A stretch of DNA of 64,000 bases from Canna indica (taxonomy: Eukaryota > Streptophyta > Magnoliopsida > Zingiberales > Cannaceae). The notes under the pieces were generated by a model, which made no database searches, was not told the origin of the DNA, and was given only the letters and a program-made list of their open reading frames with translations. Below are positions 56,929 through 64,000 of this stretch, piece by piece. Position 1 is the stretch's first letter. Every line of letters begins with the position of its first letter. The position numbers and the translations under genes are program-made. The stretch is taken from contig CP136890.1 in NCBI GenBank assembly GCA_034359265.1, positions 30,794,501 through 30,858,500 on the forward strand, given 5' to 3'.

Positions 56929-57114
56929 GCAAATTGTGTGGTCAATCTTCACCAATTACGTAAAGTTGTGTACATATTAGCAAAACTAATAGATTAGTAT
57001 CATTTAACGTATTAAAGATTTGCAAATTGTGTGGTCAATCTTCACCAATTACTTAAAGTTGTGTACATATCAGCAAAACTAATAGATTAGTATCATTTAA
57101 TATATTGATGTGCT
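56929..57114. repeat. 93 bp tandem duplication after CFS1-like gene
   Basis: Two adjacent copies, 56929-57021 and 57022-57114, differing at only a few positions (for example ATTACG against ATTACT and ACATATT against ACATATC). They lie 110 bp past the CFS1 stop and may fall in the 3' UTR or the cleavage region. Confidence 0.9.
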
Positions 57115-58800
57115 ACCCCATAAGTTCTTCATTTTTTGTTTGTCTTAAATTTCTTTGGAATGGCTCACCTGATCGTGCTCCAACCTAACTATGTTAAGTC
57201 TGAACCTTGGTTGAGTTGATCCAACCTAATCCAATGCAATCAGTAGCATCGTACCCAAGGTTGAATTAACTCAAGCTCATTTGATTTTGTGCGAGCTAAT
57301 TTGACCTTGTTGGACCAAGTCTCAAGCAGACTAAAAAACATGGACCAACCCATTATCATACTGACTGGATTCAGGCATAATATTGACCTAATTGACCTCC
57401 TTTCATCTATGTTAAAATTAGAAAAAAAATTAAACAAAAAAGGAAATACAATATATTGGGAGGATGGTAGAGAAGCTTCCCTGCCCAACAAAAAATATGC
57501 GGTCCAACAAAAAATCACTACCGGAGCTCCAACTTATAAAGTGTAATAAGAAGCCATGATACATTATATATTGTCTCGTAGTTCAATAAATTATTTCATT
57601 GAAACAAAATAAATAATAAATGTGGTTATTCTGTTAATTCACTGTTTTAGTCAACAACACATGAAGAATATTAAGTAGACTTGATTTTGGTTATTTTCAC
57701 AAGTTATTTTGGTTTTGGAAAACTTTAGGAGAGAAAACTACAATATTGACTTGTGGACCATATGTTTTTGCCTCCATGCTTTGCAAACTTAAGCCTTACT
57801 TGTTTGACAGCAAATAATGTTATGCCTTGTTTGTTTGACAACAAATAATGTGGGCTTAGGAAGCAGTGTTTTATCCTCTTGTTTAGTTTACATTCGGGAG
57901 CGTTTGATTGTCCACAAGTGTAAATTTTGCAAAATCTATTTGTATGCAAAAATAAATGCTCGCAAATATATTTTGCAGTCTACTGTTTGGTTGGCCGCAA
58001 CTAGAGTTGCATTTTCTTCTTGCAAGTGTTTGGTTGGCCGCAATTGAAAATTTTGCGTACACTTGTAACTTGCAATTTTTTCTTAGAAAAAGTAAAACAA
58101 TTGAAATAAAAATTTAAAATAAAACCATAGCAAATAGTAATTTTTTTTATAAAAAATATTAAAGAATAGTTAAATATCAAGAAATAGCACCTCCAATCCA
58201 TATAACATTGTAAATGTAAGATATAGCAAGCTGTCGAACGAGCTTGTAATAGAATCTTTGAAGTTCGAATACAATTGTATGGCTATGGTGCAATCAACAG
58301 AGCTGCCCTGGTCCTTGCAACTGGATGTAATCTTCATCGTCAAAGGCAAACAAAAGATGACTTGTCTGAACATGAATCACAACCATCTCTCTTCCAATAC
58401 AAGCTCACAAGTGTGCCTTGTTGGAATTCAAGAACCTGAATTCATGTTTCCAAAGAGAAAAAATTACAACATATGAACTATTAGTATTACCAGCAAAAGC
58501 AGGAAAAGAACGCGGTGCATAGTTTCTGCCAGCAAATGCTACCATGTATCCCTCGCTAGAGATCCGAAAATAGAGGAATCATATATGCTAATGGTTCTCG
58601 GATGCCTTGGAACCAGTGACTCACCATATCAAGAACTTGGTTCAATGTCACAAGATGCTGAGCAGTAGCAAACAAAGTAACATCTATTCTTCTGGATAGG
58701 ACCAAGCACATCCAAAGGCAATAATTCAAAGTGATGTCAAATCATGAGCTGGAAGGATAGAACCAAGGACAAATAATTGAGTCTTGTCTCAGTCATGTAC
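57115..58800. other. Non-coding DNA with MITE-like text
   Basis: No gene recognised. Around 57800-58080 there are repeated GTTTGTTTGACA and TGTTTGGTTGGCCGCAA motifs, as in ends of small non-autonomous transposons, but no clean TIR pair or duplication was found. Confidence 0.4.
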
Positions 58801-58929
58801 ATTAGCTTTTAAATTATTGAGTGTACGAAGGAATCTCTCCCACTGTAGAGCCAATAATTAGTGGACGATGGGGCCCAGAGCGCACCCGCACTACATTATC
58901 GAGCTTCTTCGGGAAGCTTCACCCTTGTC

Positions 58930-59124
58930 TATATAAGGCACTAGAATTAGAGTTGCAGGGCACACTTGAATCACAAGAAGCTCTACTTCTCTGTAAGATC
59001 TCTACTTTGTAAGATTTCTACTTAAGCTATCAAAGCCTTTGCCTCTTTTCACTCCCGCGTTCTTTGTAACCTGTGATTGAACTGAGAAGCACGCACCCGT
59101 TTATTTATTGGTATCAGAGCTTGG
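58930..59124 (+). promoter_or_regulatory. Pararetroviral TATA box and tRNA-Met primer-binding site
   Basis: TATATAA at 58930-58936 in a TCTATATAAGGC context, with CTTCACCC just upstream, and the minus-strand DNA primer site at 59109-59124. Spacing of about 180 bp fits a badnaviral genomic promoter and start of the leader. Confidence 0.72.
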
Positions 59125-59362
59125 TTTAAGGTAATTCTTACGGCTTAAGCTTGTATTTTATGCTATTCTAATTGTTTTAAAGTAAGGTTGAATCTAGGAG
59201 ACGTGTACTTAAGGAAGTAGATAAAGGCGAGGAGTTTGTAAATATCTAGATCGAGTAGAACTCCCGAAAGTTCGAAACCTTAAGAAGGCACCTAGTTTTG
59301 CAACCTTAGTTTATGACATCTGAATAGTATATACCATACAATCTTAAGAACTCATTTCCTTT

Positions 59363-59770
59363 ATGAGTGATTGGCGCTTAACAGCAGCCACTTCTACATA
59401 TCTCGAAGCTCTTAAGGCAACAGAATCCTTGGGACAACCAGCTGAAGGATTTGTCAAACCCAGTACTATAACCCAAAAGTTCTCAGAAATATTATTTAAA
59501 CAGCTGAACACCTTGATTCAGCTAACTGTGAAAATCAAAGAGCAATTAGACGACTTAAAGGAAGAAGTTAAAACCTTAAAGGAGTCAGGCATTTCAACAA
59601 AGCCAGACGAACTTGCAAGTTCAATTGAATCACTTACAAAAGATCTCCAAAAACTGAAATTAGGAGAGTCTAAAGAGCCTACTGTCCCAAAACAAAAGGG
59701 GAAACTCTTTGTTTTTACAAACCCTCAAGAAATTTTCAACAAAGAGAAGATAAAGGCAAAGTCGCAATGA
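59363..59770 (+). pseudogene. Badnaviral ORF2-like frame
   Basis: An open frame of 135 codons resembling the small badnavirus ORF2 protein (a nucleic-acid-binding, virion-associated type): a GFVKP block near residue 29, a central heptad-like coiled-coil region, a Lys-rich end and a terminal VFTNPQEIF-type block. It ends TGA at 59768-59770, overlapping the ORF3 start codon. The frame itself is unbroken, but the surrounding genome is incomplete. Confidence 0.72.
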
Positions 59771-60510
59771 CTTCTTCAAGAACAAGGACGGAGACCGTAG
59801 CTCCCAGACCTTCAATCGCTGGAAGGGAAGACCGTCATCCAACTATAGATGACTAGATCAGGGGCTACAGAGTAAGCAGCCGCCTCAGACATGAAGCGCA
59901 ACGAAGATTGTCAAACAGAAACAGGACAACCTTCAGAAGAAGTCTGGAATCTCAACTAAATCCAGACGCAGAACTATCGGTATCACAATACAGAAGAGCC
60001 CAACAAGTTCATGCTGAAACGCTTTATCAAGCAGGCTGGACAGAAAGACAACATAGAGTCTACCAGCACTATTCAGATGAAAGGGTTCTAGTTGAACAAG
60101 ATGAACCGGATAGTGAGGCAATTTGCTCGTTTTCCGAAGGAGAGTCAGGCATGGCGCAAACCCTTTTTGCAGAACTAAAGGAAATGCCTTATGAAACTGC
60201 CTTCGTAATAATCACAGAAGAAAAATCAGGAAACACTAATGAAGAAAAACCTAATTCTTGGAGGTCCAAGGTAACTCTCCCTGACCATATGAACAAATGT
60301 GAGCACGCATGGGAAGACAATAACCAAGACATTACAAAGGGGTGTGAAAGATGTACGTGCTGCAAAGAAATCACTAACCCCAGCATGAGAGCACATTGCC
60401 GAGTCGGTCCGTACGGCGAATCATCGTCGCACGATCAGAGCGAATCCGACCCGTGGAGACTCGTCAGTAGTCCACTCAAGAGCGTCCTCCTCTGTTCCTC
60501 CCTTCAATAA
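59767..60510 (+). pseudogene. Badnaviral ORF3 N-terminal fragment with in-frame stop
   Basis: Starts at ATG 59767 overlapping the ORF2 stop. An in-frame TAG at 59854-59856 breaks it after 29 codons. The same frame is then open to TAA at 60508-60510. The Arg-rich N-terminus (YRRAQQVHAE region) and a Cys/His cluster near 60295-60395 fit the polyprotein's early part. It covers only a small share of a usual polyprotein of well over 1,500 residues; all enzymatic domains are missing. Confidence 0.68.
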
Positions 60511-60799
60511 TTCTTCAAAGGCAAATCCTTTTTGACTCAGGCTTCTCTTCTGGATTCTTCGCCTAGCCCAAGTAATCAAGGCTTCCAGTCGCAGCTAAAT
60601 CGTACTTTCGGTTCCTCAGTCGGTTGGTCAAAACTTTCAGATCTTTCGTTCAGGTGTCTTCTTGGAATTACACCGTATTCACCCGTTTTTGGCTTTCTCA
60701 CCTTTTGGGCTACTATCCTTGTGTCTATTCCAAGTACACGTCTCCTGAACTTAGATCTTGTATATGATAATAAAAGAAAAATCACTCTATAATCTATTA

Positions 60800-61582
60800 A
60801 TCTTATAAGTTGAGTAACAGTGCAGCCTATATTAATGAGATATGTAAAATAAGTACTTGATATTACTTGCGGACAATCCCAACAGGATCTACAGCCAAAT
60901 CTAAAAGCAATTGATCAACGCTGCCATTTGCAAGAAGTGCATGAGTGCTGCACCATGATACACTTATTAGACACTAGATTTCCTTTAGGGTCAAGGAGAA
61001 ACAAACTAAGAAAAAAATTGCATTCCTGGTTACAGAGTTGAAATCTCAACAGACCAGTATTGGAATATCCGCATAAAGAGCAATATTCTTCAAAAGCATA
61101 ACCATACATTTTTTTTTTAAAAAAATCATTTGTTTCTGAAAAGATAAAGCTGAGATGGAATGAAAACCTGCCAAAGCTTAATATCCTCGCGTTCCTGTTT
61201 GACATTTACATGTGTATTTGCCTACACAGTTGAACAAAAGCTGTAAATATTGCATAAGTGGCAAGAATTTAACTACTGGAGCAGTGAATCTGAACTCGAA
61301 AGTTGAAGCTGCATTTGAACCTTGCAGGCGAGTGAACTTTGCAGGCTGGCTGTTGGAAGAAGAGGGGGAGAGAGAAAGAGAGAGTGAACTTTGCAGGCTG
61401 ACTGGTGGAGGAAGAGGGAGAGCCTTCGCTAGCTCCTGCGCGCAGAGAGGATCAAAATCCTTCAGCCCCTAATGCTGCCTGCAACGTGGGCTTGCAGGCA
61501 TTTGCAAGGCAAACACTAAATTCTGAAATTGGACTGATGGCAGGTAATCAAATAATTAGGAATTATAAATACCACCGCAAAC
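60800..61582. other. Non-coding DNA
   Basis: No gene recognised. A short direct repeat, GTGAACTTTGCAGGCTG, occurs at about 61330 and 61384, with purine-rich sequence between the copies. Confidence 0.4.
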
Positions 61583-61671
61583 AATGCTTGTAACTTTTAA
61601 CCTCTCCTCCTCTCCCCCTTGTATTCAATTCTTATTCATGAATCGAATACAATGCTTTTCAGTCAAAAAAA
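61583..61671 (+). mobile_element. Short retro-inserted sequence with poly(A) and 18 bp TSD
   Basis: An 89 bp body ending in an A-run (61665-61671) is flanked by a perfect 18 bp duplication ATAAATACCACCGCAAAC at 61565-61582 and 61672-61689. This is the signature of LINE-type target-primed reverse transcription. The body (CTCTCCTCCTCTCCCCC, then GAATCGAATACAATGC) looks like the 3' end of a transcript; its source is not recognised. Confidence 0.78.
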
Positions 61672-61920
61672 ATAAATACCACCGCAAACTTAGTTGCCTG
61701 CAAATCCAATTGCAGGCAACCAAACAACTCCGAAATGATAAAAATGAGAAAGTGCAATTTTTCTTAAAGTTGCACTTCCTCCCAAGGAAAAAAAATGATG
61801 TACCTAGTCCCTTGGTGAGTTGTATTTTTTTTTTTACAAAGAAATGTAATTTTACCTACTCGCTCTCTACCTCATGTACTAATAAATTATACTATTAGTT
61901 AAAAGATATATTATTAATTA

Positions 61921-64000
61921 TGTCATACCCCAACTGAGGGTAGTGTGACCGGCCAGGGCCTACATCCTGCCCTGTAGCCTACTGTCTACATTGACTTAAA
62001 GAAAACCAGAACGTATCGATAAAAGAAATCTCAACACAAGCTTTATTAAAAGTTTTCAAAATTTAAATTAAGAATTTTCAAACCAAATAAGAAAACCAAC
62101 ATCAGAACGACTGAACGTCTCAAGTTTCAAGTTTTACAAACTCTTTTCCAAATACAACTGTCAGTGCAGAAAATAAAAACAACAACTAAACACTGGTCTA
62201 TGACTCATGGACGCCGCTACGAGATATGACACCACCTCCCGCCCACCAGCTGCACCATGTCGACAGGTCAAAGTCACTGCTCATGCTCTGTAAAAACAAA
62301 GAACAAACTGTGAGTCCACTTGGGACCCAATGAGTGGTTCTAGCGAACCTCCACATAATCCTCAGTTATTCATGCATATCATATAAGGCAACATAATGAA
62401 TATACAGGGAGATAAGCTACTTCTAATGTGACTACTGACCCCATGGGTCATTCTGTATGAACCGAATATGTGAAAACCTGTCATCTCGGCCTTCAAGCCT
62501 CCGGTATCCGACCCTTGGGCCTACTTGTGGAATAAAAATCCCGGCTACAGTCGGCCCTACCATACAAGGTAGAATCATATTGGTCGTCGGCCACATCATA
62601 TCAAGATGTAAACAAACAATCCCGGGCCTTCGACTAGGATGGTCCACTAGTCTCCGGACACCGTCTGGGATAAGGATAGCTAGTCCCACCCAACTGGGGT
62701 CTGGCACCTAGCGGGCCCTCTGACGCACCTCAAGACCCAAACATTGGCCGAGCTAAGCATTGGTCATTTCCGACCTCCACGCTTCTCGGCGGACCATCTC
62801 AAGCACATCACACAATCAATGTCCTGGTTTTCTTATATACCTTTCGGGCCATTGCCTGTATCTAGCCGTAATCCGGGCTACAGAGTCAATAAATTAATGC
62901 TGCCCTTTCAAAATGTGTACACCTAAGAGTTCTAGGTTTCCAAAATATTTACTAGAAGTCCTAGAAGTTATATCATCTCCTGGTTAAGTTTTCATATATG
63001 CTGAGCGTCCCGCAACGTCCTACATGTTATCTAACATTATACACTACCTTGGGTGAGGAATTCCATATACCGACCTTGGAATTCCGCCCCTGAACATTTT
63101 AGGACAGCAAGTGTAAATTAAAGAAAAGTAAGCAAACTTTACTGTATCTACTATATATAACCACAATATTCATGCATAATAATTATACACTAACTTGAGA
63201 ATTAAGCTCAATAAGAAACAATTTATCTAGCATGACAAGGTAGCAATGAATTCAAAAATGCATGAAATACTAAGCATAGTAAACTATTACATCATTTCAA
63301 ATTAAAAGATTTAATGAGCTAAGGATGATCATTAAGCTAGCATTCCTACAATCTCATAAATCAATCAATTTACTTACTATGGTTAGTGTTCTTTCTAAGT
63401 ATCATCATGCCTCTATGGTTTGAACATTTTCTATGGAAGTTTCCATCTAAAGCTCAACCTTTTCCCCCTCCCTAGGCTTGGCCAAGCCTTGAGCAAGGGA
63501 AACCTTGCTCGGCCATGGCCCTTAGGGTAGGAAAGGAAAGAGGATTTTAGCTCCGACCTTAACTCTTCGTCTCCGATATATCTTATTTTCATAAGGACTA
63601 ATTTACCCCTTCCCCTACCCTTGGCCGAACCCTTCTCATGAGGCCTAGGGTTCATTCGGCCATACCTAGGAGTCCTAGGGACGACGTAGAATACTCTATT
63701 AATAGATTTATGATCATCCAAGGGCTCTACTTCCATCAAGGGGATTGGGGAAAATTTTGGCATGACCTTTCCCCTTTCCCCATGATTCGGCAGCCCTAGA
63801 TCTGAGAAAACAAAGAGAACACAAAACGATCCGGCATCGATTGATACAAGAATCATGCACGTATAACTACGGAAATCCGATTCGTCAAAAAATCGCGAGA
63901 AAACACGATCCTATCACCACTAAGGGTTCGGCTACCTGTCTCCCCATTTTTCAAATCCAACCACTCACCTTGATTGCGGAGAACGAAAGATCGGATGATG
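61921..64000. mobile_element. LTR retrotransposon LTR, cut by window edge
   Basis: Begins TGTCATACCCC at 61921, a typical LTR start of large plant Gypsy families (often seen reversed as GGGGTATGACA). It contains GAACAAACTGTGAGTCCA and ACCCAATGAGTGGTT text familiar from such LTRs. The open minus-strand frame at 63431-63856 lies in it and is not called a gene. The right border is outside the window, so I cannot tell a solo LTR from a complete element. Confidence 0.55.

Larger units (their letters stand above)
58820..60520 (+). mobile_element. Endogenous badnavirus-like (Caulimoviridae) fragment
   Basis: Old pararetrovirus sequence in the plant genome. In order: a promoter with TATA box (TATATAA, 58930-58936), a leader, a primer-binding site matching initiator tRNA-Met (TGGTATCAGAGCTTGG, 59109-59124), an ORF2-like frame and the start of the large ORF3. 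ORF2 and ORF3 overlap as ATGA, as in badnaviruses. Only about 240 bp separate the primer site from ORF2, so the long leader and ORF1 are largely deleted. The movement, protease, reverse transcriptase and RNase H parts are absent. It is a defective remnant that cannot replicate. Host-virus borders are not sharp, and sequence to about 60790 may also belong to it. Confidence 0.8.

Noticed and set aside
59109..59124. Possible tRNA-Met gene end
   Set aside because: Only the complement of the tRNA 3' end is present, as a primer-binding site; no tRNA cloverleaf surrounds it.
63431..63856. 141-codon minus-strand frame
   Set aside because: Located in the LTR at the right edge; no recognised domain and Pro/Arg-rich composition.

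Overview
The window is nuclear DNA from a flowering plant. It is AT-rich, with spliced genes (GT-AG introns), plant-type promoter boxes, CACTA, hAT, MULE, Helitron, LINE and LTR elements, a nuclear insert of plastid ndhH, and an endogenous badnavirus-like fragment. The species cannot be fixed from sequence alone. Endogenous badnaviruses occur in yam, banana, fig and others, so a yam-like monocot is only a guess.

Four host genes are well supported. Two are directly repeated copies of the 40S ribosomal protein SA gene (uS2, RPSA) on the minus strand. Copy 1 (38-2457) loses its last exons off the left edge. Copy 2 (30367-34311) is complete with five exons. The third is eIF3k (43801-47237, minus, eight exons). 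The fourth is a FYVE+SYLF endosomal protein like Arabidopsis CFS1 (coding exons 49632-56816, plus), divergent from eIF3k. All four have a telo box (AAACCCTA), and a TGGGCY (site II type) motif 70-290 bp away, upstream of the start codon. That is the usual promoter pair of plant translation and housekeeping genes.

The ~28 kb between the RPSA copies is nearly all transposons. From left to right: a Pack-MULE carrying a broken UDP-glycosyltransferase fragment (2710-4263). Next a 5'-truncated LINE (from about 4.54 kb) split by a 10.6 kb CACTA element (7007-17612). That CACTA holds a fragmentary beta-1,3-galactosyltransferase gene and was hit by an LTR retrotransposon, now a solo LTR (11098-17225). 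A second CACTA (12477-16247) then landed in the LTR. Three of these four layers have exact target-site duplications, and the LINE reading frame resumes exactly after the CACTA. After ~2.7 kb of plain non-coding DNA comes a degraded Helitron on the minus strand (20755 to about 29856). It has a 3' CTAA end with hairpin, a Rep/PIF1-helicase pseudogene, and an unusual array of four ~1.45 kb units at its 5' side. The first unit carries the ndhH insert.

RPSA copy 2 holds a 953 bp non-autonomous hAT in its last intron. Between it and eIF3k (34.5-43.8 kb) lie unrecognised GC-rich sequence, a LINE 3' fragment, a 2.4 kb degenerate tandem array, LTR-retrotransposon-like non-coding DNA and a small inverted-repeat element. 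An intron of eIF3k holds a 118 bp solo LTR. The eIF3k/CFS1 intergenic region holds a 551 bp MULE-type MITE. CFS1 has one 4.4 kb intron containing hAT transposase remnants. The right end (57-64 kb) has a 93 bp tandem duplication, the badnavirus-like fragment, an 89 bp retro-insert with an 18 bp duplication, and an LTR running off the edge.

Nothing here is a clear new biological system. The strongest observations are the four-layer nest with two captured glycosyltransferase fragments, the tandem Helitron 5' units, and the TE-split RPSA pair.
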